Assembly: GCF_040954645.1 (NCBI RefSeq)
Contig: NC_092807.1
Coordinates: 78,329,021-78,393,020, forward strand
Origin: Diabrotica undecimpunctata
Lineage: Eukaryota; Arthropoda; Insecta; Coleoptera; Chrysomelidae
Direction of reading: 5' to 3'
DNA length: 64,000 nucleotides
In this document: positions 29,992-39,579 of the stretch, piece by piece
Layout of the letters: the number at the start of each line of letters is the position of its first letter
Position numbering within the stretch: position 1 is the first letter of the stretch
Translations under genes and position numbers: made by a program
Notes under the pieces: model-generated
The model's database searches: none
What the model was told of the DNA's origin: nothing
What the model saw: the letters and a program-made list of their open reading frames with translations, nothing else

Positions 29992-31439
29992 TCAAATAAT
30001 TATACTAAAGTCGTCCTCTACATCCGAGATGTCGGATTCGCTTTCGCTACTCTCCCCTGTATTCGCGTGTATTATCAATTGGTCTACTTGCAGGTTGTCC
30101 GCAGTCCAGATCTCAGTTTCCGTTTTCTCAACAACATGAGTGACATAATTGCGCCAATTTTGCTCTGTGACGCGTGCGAAACCGTCGTCGATCAACTGGC
30201 GTACCTCGTCGTTTTTAAAAGTGGTATTATGGGTACCTACATATCACTTAACTTGGTTCCACACCATTTCTATAGGATTCAATTCGCAGTGATATGGAGG
30301 AAGCCTTAAAATATAAACATTATGTTGTGAAGCATACTCATCAAGATGATACTTATCGTATTGATCTTTAAAAGCACGCGCTGCTTCTAATAGCTCGAAT
30401 TTCAAATAACACTCCTCGAAAAAAATGTCTTTTTCCACTAGCCATTCCTTGATTGCAGCTTTATTCCAGGAATTGTTAGGGAATCTCTCTTTACGAGAGT
30501 GGTACGATGCATTGTCCATTACAATGACATTCCTGCGACCATTATTTGGTAAATTGGATATTAATGTCTCCTTAAACCACGACTCAAAATATGCGGCATC
30601 CATTTCATCGTGATAGTCGCCATCATTTTTCTTTGCCAGAAAAACACGCTGTGTGCCAGGAAGGAAACCTCCTGAAAAACCTGCATGCAATAAAACATAT
30701 CGTGGACCTCGTTTAGTGGGTGCTTTAAGCCAGTACTTAAACCTTTGAGAAAAGCATCACGACTGTTTTGTATCGTAGTATCGCACCATTCGTAATTTAT
30801 AGATTGGCCAACATTAACCCACGATTCGTCCAAATATATGATATTGCAATGGTCTTTTCGCAAACGTCGTATAGTTCTCAAATAATTATGGCGCCAATGA
30901 ATAATATCCTCTCGCTCCACCATGATGCTTCTTCGGCCACGTTTCTTATAAACAAATCCAATATCTTTCAGAAGTCTGTATAAAGTAGAAAGAGACAACG
31001 GCTGTATATTCTCATTACCTTGGATGAAGTTATGTATATGCTTTAAGAATGGCGGCAAATTTTTCATGAAAAATTCACAATGAACAATTCTCCGTAGAAT
31101 ACTTCTTACACCCTCGTCATATGTGAATATTCTAGAATTTAATTGACACACTCGTTTTTTACGTTTTTTTGGCAATTTCAACATTCCATTTTGTTCTTTT
31201 TCTTTTTTGAAATTGTAAATGCTTCTTTCACTAACACCAGTCATCAACGAAGTACGTCTTACAGCAGCACTTACATTAAGTTGTTCCGTATTTTGTAAAA
31301 AACACAACACATTTAACACTACGAGTTTAGTGCAACCGTTAAATAATTCACCGGATTTAAACTTATGGGACTCCATGCTCTCTGTTGTGACTCGGACTAA
31401 ATTTTGAAGTGTAGTTTCGTTTTTTAAAAACACTTTCAC
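29992..31439 (-). pseudogene. DD81E transposase, one frameshift and one stop
   Basis: From the ATG at 31437-31439 (MKVFLKNETTLQNLVRV) the N-terminal HTH includes VSERSIYNFKKEKEQNG. A second helix-turn-helix region follows (LSTLYRLLKDIGFVYKKRG). The core has IIYLDESWVNVGQ (first D), VIVMDNASYHSRKERF (second D) and LPPYHCELNPIEMVW (E) with 81 residues between the last two. A one-base deletion near 30735 shifts frame before LLHAGFSGGFLPG, and a TGA follows WNQVK at 30244. The C-terminus (QLIDDGFARVTEQNWRNYV, acidic tail to SIII) ends at 29992. Confidence 0.88.
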
Positions 31440-31459
31440 CCAAAGGAAGTCCTATTTTC

Positions 31460-31497
31460 CTTTCCCTATTTCACCCTAGGGGGTGAAATAGGGAAAG
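31460..31497. repeat. Perfect 17-bp inverted repeat (hairpin) upstream of the transposase
   Basis: CTTTCCCTATTTCACCC at 31460-31476 is the exact reverse complement of 31481-31497, with a TAGG loop. It lies about 20 bp upstream of the transposase start. It could be a transposase binding site or a regulatory hairpin; function unknown. Confidence 0.9.
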
Positions 31498-31595
31498 CTT
31501 GGAGTTTATCAAATACTAATTATGACAAACAAGTTTATGGCCATATTTAGGTGATTATGTTAATGATGGTAATTTGCAGCAGAAGTTTTACAAAA

Positions 31596-31825
31596 GAAAT
31601 GAAGACCTATTTATAGAAACAACATAACTGTATTTTTAATATTTTACATACAATAGAAAAAATCTAATTTCTATGAAAGAATTGGAAATTTGAATATTAT
31701 ATAATATCTATAAATAATATCATTTCCAAGTTTCCAAATTCTTTCCTAGAAATTATAGGTTTTTTCTATTTTATGTAAAACATTAAAACTACAGTTATTG
31801 TATGTTGTTCTTGTAAAGAGGTGTT
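31596..31825. repeat. Fold-back repeat, arms of about 100 bp
   Basis: The left arm (about 31596-31694) and right arm (about 31724-31825) are inverted near-copies: ACAACATAACTGTATTTTTA and AGAAAAAATCTAATTTCT pair with TAAAACTACAGTTATTGTAT and AGAAATTATAGGTTTTTTCT. An AT-rich 30-bp spacer separates them. It is a small fold-back element or MITE within the transposon. Confidence 0.8.
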
Positions 31826-32122
31826 CAGATGTTACTCTTATGAATATGATTCAACTGTATATCTCATGTTGACGTTTTATATGCAAAATTCATAGTTTTT
31901 GTTGTCAATAACTCATCAATGCCTTTTTATTCCACTGTATACGTATACATGATATAAAATATTTTACTCGTACTGCCGGCAGATGCATTTTATCCAAGCC
32001 GGTCCTGTGAGACAATGAACAATCAACAGCTGGAGAAAACCGACAACCCTGCGCGTTTATTCTCCATAAGAAAAGCATTGCCGTATCTTACCCGTACTGC
32101 ACTCTGAGTGTGACATTGTCTA

Positions 32123-32287
32123 TAGAAGAAATTACACCATGGAAACTTAAATAAGACGGATTAGCGTAAAAGTGTCGGTATCTACTGTTTGTAATGTTTC
32201 AAGAATATCGATAATCGATTGTAAAGATTATCAAAAAGTGGTAGGTACTACTAAGAAAGGAACAAAGTATATAGAAGTTTTTAATTT
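32123..32287 (+). repeat. Tandem repeat monomer A, second part
   Basis: It continues monomer A after the DD81E element and matches 32519-32661: CTTAAATAAG, GTAAAAGTGTC, ATCTACTGTTTGTAATGTTT, GATTATC and GGAACAAAGTATA are shared. Confidence 0.75.
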
Positions 32288-32661
32288 GTCCTTAATAACC
32301 AACAACAAAGTTATAAGATGTAGACTATAAAACAGCTTTACGTCAACATAACACTATAAAATCGTTTTTCAAAACTTTCGGCTTATAACGAAGTTTGTCC
32401 AGTCTCTCACCTATAAATTTGTATGAAACAAGTATTTTTACTCTAATTCTGTTCTAAAAAAGTCTCCGCTAATCCAAAGACGGGCTATAGAACAAGAGAT
32501 AGGTAAACATAAATGTCTAGAAGAAATTATACCATAAAAACTTAAATAAGAAGGGATTACCGTAAAAGTGTCAATATCTACTGTTTGTAATGTTTCAAGA
32601 TTATCGAGAATCGACTGTGAAGATTATCTAAATATAGTACTACTAAGAATGGAACAAAGTA
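32288..32661 (+). repeat. Tandem repeat monomer B
   Basis: The second head-to-tail monomer. It is undisturbed at the site where the DD81E element entered monomer A, and is itself interrupted at 32661 by the MITE. After the MITE it continues briefly from 33328 (AAATTTTTAATTC, versus AGAAGTTTTTAATTTG in monomer A). Confidence 0.75.
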
Positions 32662-33325
32662 TACAAGGATGAGTGCCTTAAGAACCGGCAAAATAACGCA
32701 AAAGATAGAAAACATAATACGTTGTGAAATAAAAAGAGATGCAAGTAGTAGAGGTGAGAAATTATCGATATAAACCTATAATTTACTTTACATTACATTA
32801 GATCTATCGAAAGTTTACCACCTTTAGACGTTAGCTTATGAGCTGGTTGACTTCAGTTATAGTAATACGTATCACGTAATGTGAGTATGTTTTTATTCAA
32901 AATTAAAGTATTGATCAATAATAAACTGTGATTTGAGACGTCGCATACACTCTTCTCAATACAGAATTATCATAGCTTGTTATTCTGTATTCGTCAATAC
33001 AGAATTAATTATCAAATTACTACTAACTAAACTGTTTACTTAAGATTTGCTTTATTGCCTTCAATCAGTTTTTACTTTATGCGAAATTTAAAAAATGTTA
33101 ATGTTCGACGTCATACTTGTAATATTATGACTGAAGTCAACTAGCTCATAAGCTAACGTCTAAAGGTGGGAAACTATCGATAGTCCTAATGTAATGTAAT
33201 GTAAATTAGAGGTTTCTATCGATAATTTCCCACCTCTACTACTTTCATCTCTTTTTATTTCACAACGTATTATGTTTTCTATCTTTTGCGTTATTTTGTC
33301 GGTTCTTAATGCACTCATCACTGTA
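32662..33325. mobile_element. MITE with very long terminal inverted repeats (664 bp)
   Basis: The ends are TACAAGGATGAGTGCCTTAA and, inverted, TACAGTGATGAGTGCATTAA. The arms stay almost identical for over 100 bp (AATAACGCAAAAGATAGAAA, CATAATACGTTGTGAAATAA) and remain similar to about 200 bp (GACGTTAGCTTATGAGCT). TA flanks both ends. The matching site in tandem monomer A (GGAACAAAGTATATAG) is uninterrupted. There is no coding sequence in the centre. TA targets and TACAGT ends suggest mobilisation by a Tc1/mariner-type transposase. Confidence 0.88.
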
Positions 33326-33553
33326 TAAAATTTTTAATTCTAATAATAGAATGTCCATTTTTTCAGCTATCACCTTTTTTCAAACATGTACATGTACTTT
33401 TAAAGACGAATTATATGCTATGATTTTTTCTGACAGATATTCTTAAGTTAAATTTGATTTCCTGTAATCGAATGAACTATCTTACAAAAAAATCTTTAGC
33501 AATATTGGCAATATCATTTTAAAGTCGTCTACTTTAAAATGTGTAATATATGT

Positions 33554-33589
<36 letters not shown>
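33326..33589. other. Spacer with a (TA)n run at 33555-33588
   Basis: Non-coding. It begins with the last trace of tandem monomer B and ends with the TA array into which the poly(A) end of LINE B abuts. Confidence 0.5.
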
Positions 33590-33592
<3 letters not shown>

Positions 33593-33825
33593 TTTTTTTT
33601 ATTTTTTTTTTATTGGCTTTGGCTTGAAACCTTTAGCCACTTAATTACATATAAATATTAGTATTCATTCATACAGGATTGTACAAGGAGGACACTTTTC
33701 ACGCTCAGGGATTCATCAGAGCGGTTTAATTGTAACAAACAAGACATAAACCACGGTTAGGTAGGTGGGCAACATATATGGTAAACATACAAAGAAAATG
33801 TTCACGCATACGATGAATTTTACAC
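33590..33825 (-). other. LINE B 3' UTR and poly(A)
   Basis: Non-coding 3' tail with AATAAA-like signals and A runs (T runs on the plus strand at 33591-33612). Confidence 0.7.
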
Positions 33826-34769
33826 TCATACCTTTAATTTAATTGTTACAAGAAATATCATAATTATTTTAAATATTTTTATATTGTCTTCACTTAATAG
33901 AAGATTTACGTTTAATGGTGTACTTAAACCCTCTTTTATCAATTCTTTTAGCAGCCACGTGCTTGTATTACGATGTAGTGGGTAGTTGAAGAATATGTGA
34001 TTTAAATCAGCTATACTAGTTTCACACTCACATTGGTCTGTTGGGAGAACTCCTATTTTGTGTAGATGTTTCGGAAAACATCCATGATCTACTTTTAATC
34101 TTAAGACAGTTGACACTGTGTTTCTGCTTAGTGTGACATCTTTGTAAAATTGTTTTACATCTACTGTTGGTTGTAATTTGTAAAAATTAGTGCCCCTGCT
34201 TTCACCAAACTGAATCCATTGTCTGTCCCATTTAAGTATATGTCCCATAGGCAAGTAGGTCACATGTGTTAAATTATTCTATCACCATATGTGGGTGCTG
34301 TAATGGATTTTTAGCTATAGAATCAGCAATAGTATTGCCAACAATATCTGAGTGTCCCTTAAACCATAGAAATTTAGTACCATATGGATCTGATAGTTTT
34401 AGTAACTGTTCAAAAATTTCTAATATGAATATATTGCTATTTATTGTGAATTTAAAGTTTTGCAAGGAGTGTAATACTGACAGTGAATCACTGCATATGA
34501 CAATTTTGTTCCACCGGTTTTCACAGCACAATTCAAGGGCTTTGTATATAGCACATGCTTCAGCAGAAAAAAATGCTGGATTGATTATTTAAAATAAATG
34601 ATTTTTTAATCTTCATTTTTGGTACAAAGTAAGCACTGGTTGTACATGTTGGTGATTTTGACCCGTCTGTATAGATCACAATATGATCTGAATAGCCACT
34701 TTTTAGATTTCTTTAAGAGTAGTGTAGCAAAGTTCGTTTTAGTATTTAGGGATAATAATATTTTTAGCT
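33826..34769 (-). pseudogene. LINE B RNase H and C-terminal domain
   Basis: RNase H motifs: PAFFSAEACAIYKALEL (Glu), IVICSDSLSVLHSL (Asp) and FKGHSDIVGNTIADSIAK (Asp); the first Asp region (normally YTDGS) is broken by stops near 34680. The C-terminal part follows in a new frame from 34263: LRLKVDHGCFPKHLHKIGVL and CECETSIADLNHIFFNYP, where the knuckle's last Cys is Tyr. It ends at 33826. Confidence 0.8.
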
Positions 34770-36210
34770 AGAACACACAGTTTGTTGCAAGTTATAATTG
34801 CTCTTGCAAGTGGTGGAGAGTTTTTTTAATGAAGTATGTAGATGTTAAATCAGCTGTATTTAATTCATTAATTATTTTTGCATTATAAGTGCCACGATAA
34901 TGTTGGTTTAGGAAATATTTGCTTGTCAGATATTCTCTGCGCAATGAGAGTGGGTTTTCAGATGCTAGTGCTAGGGTGGCTTCATTTGGAGTGCTTTTCA
35001 TCAATCCTAACACAATCATTAGAGCTTTAAATTGGATTCTATCAAGTTTACGTAAATTGGTTATGCTAGCTGACCCATATACCACACAACAGTAATCCAT
35101 TACAGATCTTATATAGGCTCGATAAAAATTCAATGCAATGTTTTAATCTGCACCCCATGATCTCTTACACACCATTTTAAGAAAGTTAATACCTTTTTCG
35201 CAGCGACCAATTGTATAATTAATATATTGCGTCCAAAGTAAGTACGTCAAGTACGACTCCAAGATATCTAAATTCCGAAACAATTGGAATATCATTGCCA
35301 TGTAAGGTTACAGCGTGATGTTTAATAGGGTGTTTTCTTGAAAAAAATACTACGGCACATTTTTGGTACGAAATATTGAATCCATTTAACCAAGTCCAAT
35401 TATCCAAGTTGTACATAATATGTTTGAGTTCAGTAGTGCTTTCACTGTACGTTTTCTTATGTAAGTAGATGATAATATCATCAGCATATTGTAAGCAAAC
35501 AATATTGGGAGACCATAAATTGTGCAAATCGTATGTGTACAAATTTAAAAGAAGTGGACTTAAAACAGCTCCCTGTGGAATACCTTTTGATGTGATCTTG
35601 GGTCCAATAATATTGTGACCTATTCTTATCGATACACTTCTGTCTTTGTATAGATTTGATATCGATTTTGGAATGCCAAGAAACACAAGTTTATCACAGA
35701 GTATATTTAAATCAATATTGTCATATGCACTTTTTATGTCAATAAACAATGCACCTGTTGTCATGGAATTAGAAAAACCAATTTGTACATCTGTAGTCAG
35801 ACGAACTACTGCATCCGTGCTTCCATAGCCTTGTTTATATCCATATTGTGTTGCTGGTAGAATATTATGCCGCCTTAACCAAATTTCTATTTTCAATATT
35901 AGAATTCTTTCAAATGTTTTAAAAATACATGACAATAATGTTATTGGTCTATATGATTCCAGATTATCTTTGTCTTTTCCCGGTTTTAGAATTAATATAA
36001 CAAAGCAATCATTAAATTTGTAAGGGGATATTCCAGTTTGCAAAATACAGTTATAAATATGTAGTAGTAGTCTTTTAGCCAGTACACCCATTTTTTGTAA
36101 CATAATGTAAGAAATCTGATCTGGACCTGGAGCTGTGTTTTTGGATATCTTGATAGCATATTCCAGTTCAGATGATGTTATTTCTTTTAATAAATAATGT
36201 TCTTCGACCG
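34770..36210 (-). pseudogene. LINE B RT with intact YADD box
   Basis: Motifs in order: TAPGPDQISYIML, LILKPGKDKDNLESYRPITL, ATQYGYKQGYGSTDAVVRL, LFIDIKSAYDNIDLNIL, SKGIPQGAVLSPLLLNLYTY, CLQYADDIIIYLHK and EFRYLGVVLD. The frame breaks near 35225 (frameshift) and at a stop near 35145, then runs on through NFYRAYIRSVMDYCCVVYGS and NPLSLRREYLTSKYFLNQ. About 290 codons of the polymerase core are open. Confidence 0.88.
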
Positions 36211-36239
36211 TGATAATCCCGAAAATTCGAGAGTTACAA

Positions 36240-36935
36240 CGAAAAATAATTTAGTGCAATAAGCCGATGTGTATAATTAAAATAATACGTTAATGACAGT
36301 GATAAGGATTGGCTGTAAAACATTAAAAAATATTTGAGTGAATTAAAAACAAATAAACAAGGTTAACTCATAATTAGTCAAGTATAAACAATTCAACCGG
36401 TAATTACATCTAATTCTTGTCAGATTTTAAAGCGACGTTGCCAAACTGACAAGAATTTATAAGTACAGAATAAAATCAATAACATTATCACAGGGAATCG
36501 GTAGGCATCGTTTTCTCTGAAGCGTTGAGGTGGAAAACAGTGCTTGGCGCCGAAAATGGACAGATACCTGGAAAATAAAGCATGTCTGGACAGCGATGGA
36601 ACAACGAATGATGGCACAAAAAGGAGGTCAAGAGATGAGGGTTCAGATAACGAAGAAGAAAGTTCAACGAAGAGTCGAAAACTCTTCAAGACTCCACCCA
36701 AAATAACAGAAAACCATGATGAGACAAAACTGGATAAATTATTAGACATAATAAACAATCTGGCAAGTGACATTAAAGAAATAAAGAGAACCCAAAATAG
36801 AAGTAATGAAGCAATAGAAAGACTTATTGCTGATAACCAGACTTTAAGAGAAGAAAATAAAGACCTGAAGAAAGAAAATATGGAAATTAAAAAAGAGTTA
36901 AATGAAGTCAAGGAAACTATTGAATTAATAATTAA
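36240..36935 (+). pseudogene. LINE C: 5' UTR and ORF1 fragment with coiled coil, cut by a Penelope-like element
   Basis: A leader of about 300 bp precedes an ATG at 36556 (MDRYLENKACLDSDG). The protein is hydrophilic (KRRSRDEGSDNEEES) and then forms a heptad-rich coiled coil (LLDIINNLASDIKEIKRTQN, NQTLREENKDLKKENMEIKK), typical of the ORF1 of some insect LINEs. LINE identity ends near 36935 (ETIELIINL), where Penelope-type sequence begins. No endonuclease or RT of this LINE follows, so only its 5' end is here. Confidence 0.6.
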
Positions 36936-36939
36936 TCTG

Positions 36940-39031
36940 CTAATAATATTCTCACCAACTTTTCACATAAACCTCCTTATGCCAGCTCGGATATACATGA
37001 TGTCTATAAGAAAACGTACACATTTATTAAAGAACACCCTGACCTGATGGTATTAACCAGCGACAAAGGCAATACAACAGTACTGATGATGAGAGAGCAG
37101 TACTTAAACCTAAGCCAAAAACTTCTAGATGATAATAAATATTATCAGCCACGTCTTCACAATCCCACCTCAATTTACACAAATAAAATAAATAAATGCA
37201 TCACTGAACTAAAAAATAAAAAAATCATCGATGATAAACTAGCCAAATCTCTCCATAACTATAATGGCAATGCCCCCAGGTTCTATTGTCTTTCTAAAAT
37301 CCATAAGCCCCAACTGAGTATGCGTCCTATATTATCGTCAATAAACGCTCCTAACACTAATTTAGCCCAATTCTTAACGGACATTCTTTCACAAACATAC
37401 AATTATAAGAACGATTTCAACATAGTAGACTCTTTCCAGTTCAGGGAATTTATCAATAATTATCAGTTACCAAGAGAATATGTCTTAGTAAGTAAAAAAT
37501 CATCGATGATAAACTAGCCTAATCTCTCCATAACTATAATGGCAATGCCCCCAGGTTCTATTGTCTTTCTAAAATCCATAAGCCCCAACTGAGTATGCGT
37601 CCTATATTATCGTCAATAAACGCTCCTAACACTAATTTAGCCCAATTCTTAACGGACATTCTTTCACAAACATACAATTATAAGAACGATTTCAACATAG
37701 TAGACTCTTTCCAGTTCAGGGAATTTATCAATAATTATCAGTTACCAAGAGAATATGTCTTAGTAAGCTTCGACGTAGTATCCCTGTTTTCTAATCTCGC
37801 ACTCTCTAGCGTCGTTACGTCACTCTGGAACCATTGGAATGAAATCCAACCACACAGTCCAGTATCGTGGCAAACATTCTCTAAATTAATAAAACTGACG
37901 TTTGACACCAATTATCTAATATTTAATGACAAATACTATCGTCAAATTTTTGGAACTCCCATGGGATCGTCTATGTCCCCCATTCTAGTTAATTTCGTAC
38001 TCGACGACCTTATTAATTAGAGTATCAGTAAGTTAGATTTCTAGGTTCCCTTTGTAAAGCGTTATGTTGACGACTTGATCCTAGCAACACCTCCTGATAA
38101 GATTTTAAGTACCTTATCAGTCTGCAATAGCGTTGATCCTCACCTTCAATTTACATGTGAATTCGAGGTTGATAACAGCATACCGTTTTTGGATATGCGA
38201 ATCATACGCACACATAGTAACACATTGGGCACTACGTGGTACAAGAAAGAAATGGCGAGCAACCGGTTCTTAAATTACCACTCTACACACCCAATGAGAT
38301 ACAAACATAATCTTGTACAAGCTCTTAGCTTTAGAGTACACACGTTGACCCATACGCGGTACAAGAGGGAATCTTTGGATTTACTCAAATCCATTCTCAC
38401 TGATAACTCTTACCTCATATCCATCATTAACAGATATCTTTCCTCTAAAAGCTATCGTCATTCTATTTCGGAAGCACCTAACGGTGCAATACTAGCCTTC
38501 ATATCCAATAGCATACAGATGAACAATTCCCCGTTAATCTCAAAACCAGCCACAAAATATGCTTCTCTTCCCTATTTCTCACAAATTACTAACAAGCTCA
38601 CTAAACTAATCAAAAACTTACCCGTCAAAATATCCCTAAAAAATACTAAAACCATTGGAAAGTTATTCTCCAAGTCTAAAACTCCACTAAGCTCGTTAGA
38701 GCACACTAATGTTGTCTATCAGATACCCTGTTCAGAATGCAACTCCTGCTACATTGGCCAGACCAGTCGGTCGTTTCTAGGGCGTATAACTTCACACAAA
38801 AGCGACAATAGATTTTCCAAACCCTCTTGTGCCCTTGCACAACACGCCATTTCCACCAAACATCACATTGACTTCACAAATACCAAAATACTAGCGAAAC
38901 AAAATAATCATCAGAAACGCTCCTTTATTGAAATGTGTGAGATCCTCAAGAACCCATCTGCAATAAACAAAAGAACCCACATCGACAATTTGAGCCAGGT
39001 TTACCACTCTCTCATCTTTCGAAATAAATAA
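36940..39031 (+). pseudogene. Penelope-like element 1 RT and GIY-YIG endonuclease
   Basis: RT pieces: FIKEHPDLMVLTSDKGNTTV, APRFYCLSKIHKPQLSMRPI, YVLVSFDVVSLFSNLALSSV, FGTPMGSSMSPILVNFVLDD and VKRYVDDLILATPP (active-site YVDD), then FLDMRIIRTHSNTLGTTWY. The endonuclease reads NVVYQIPCSECNSCYIGQTS, LGRITSHKSD and CALAQHAISTKHHIDF, a GIY-YIG domain with the Cys/His insert of Penelope. Two stops occur near 38019 and 38040, and the internal duplication shifts frame. The last ORF, 38075-39031, is open. Confidence 0.9.
37218..37767 (+). repeat. 275-bp tandem duplication inside the Penelope RT
   Basis: Unit 1 (about 37218-37492) and unit 2 (37493-37767) are almost identical; I see one substitution (AGCCAAATCT versus AGCCTAATCT) and a one-base difference in the A run. 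The offset is 275 bp, not a multiple of three, so it breaks the reading frame. Confidence 0.95.
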
Positions 39032-39121
39032 TATCAATTATTCTTCAGTTAAAATGTGGCTTATTTCCCATTCAAAATAATAACACAATCATCCCATATT
39101 TCCAAGTTTCATTAAAATATA

Positions 39122-39125
<4 letters not shown>

Positions 39126-39185
<60 letters not shown>
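39126..39185. repeat. (TA)n microsatellite, left of the RTE element
   Basis: About 30 TA units directly before the RTE element leader. A second array lies directly after its 3' end. Confidence 0.95.
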
Positions 39186-39189
<4 letters not shown>

Positions 39190-39579
39190 TATGGGTCAGG
39201 CCATGGAGTGGGGTGTCAACTTTGGAAAAATGGTTTGCACCCTATTCTTCATGCTATGGCATGCTGGACAAGCCATACAGTCTGTAGTCAACACCCCGAG
39301 GTATGAGCGGGAACACAAAGTGAATAAATACTCATACGCTTATGAAACGCACCTGGCGGATCATAAGGGCCTTCACATTTTACTCTTTTTCAACTTGTCT
39401 TGAGTGAAATGTCTTTAATCTTTCCTATCAGCCTCTCTTGGCTAACTCTTGTTTCTTCCGACCCCGAATGGCGATTAGGTTTCCGAAGGCAGACGGGTCA
39501 CTATATTTCCTTCTAATACAACTCTAAAACTCGCCAACACGCTTGGCCAGCGCGGCGTTTCAAGGCCAAATTTCCCCTC
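39186..39579 (+). other. RTE element 5' leader
   Basis: GC-richer than its surroundings. An open frame from 39191 (MGQAMEWGVNFGKMVC to FNLS at 39403) may be a small ORF1 or chance; no domain recognised. Confidence 0.45.

Larger units (their letters stand above)
29054..32122 (-). mobile_element. DD81E (Sailor-like) Tc1/mariner-type transposon with internal duplications
   Basis: Terminal inverted repeats TAGAAAATGTCACACCGAGA (29054) and, inverted, TAGACAATGTCACACTCAGA (ending 32122), continuing as GTGCAGTAYGG. Both ends are flanked by TA. The empty site is visible in the second tandem monomer (AAATGTCTAGAAGAAATTA versus AAATGGCTA|TAGAAGAAATTA). It holds one transposase on the minus strand, an internal direct duplication and a fold-back insertion. 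The 3069-bp length exceeds that of the 1.7-kb relative at 42.8 kb because of the extra sequence. Confidence 0.88.
33590..36210 (-). mobile_element. LINE B: 5'-truncated LINE with RNase H and poly(A) end
   Basis: Read leftwards it starts within the linker before RT at about 36210 (VEEHYLLKEITSSELEYAI), holds RT, RNase H and the C-terminal domain. It ends with a 3' UTR finishing GCTAAAGGTTTCAAGCCAAA and A-rich runs split by T and C at about 33600. It shares this GCTAAAG-GCCA-poly(A) ending and domain order with LINE D. No target duplication was found. Confidence 0.85.
36936..39120 (+). mobile_element. Penelope-like element 1 (5'-truncated)
   Basis: It contains a Penelope-type RT and a C-terminal GIY-YIG endonuclease on the plus strand. 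A 275-bp tandem duplication lies inside the RT. No pseudo-LTR copies were recognised around it; a (TA)n array follows at 39126. Confidence 0.85.

Noticed and set aside
31460..31497. Rho-independent terminator
   Set aside because: The hairpin is strong but the context is eukaryotic and it is upstream of, not after, the transposase.
36556..37047. Single ORF1 protein of Penelope-like element 1
   Set aside because: The coiled-coil part is LINE-like and the last 40 residues are Penelope sequence out of frame; it is a junction of two elements, not one gene.
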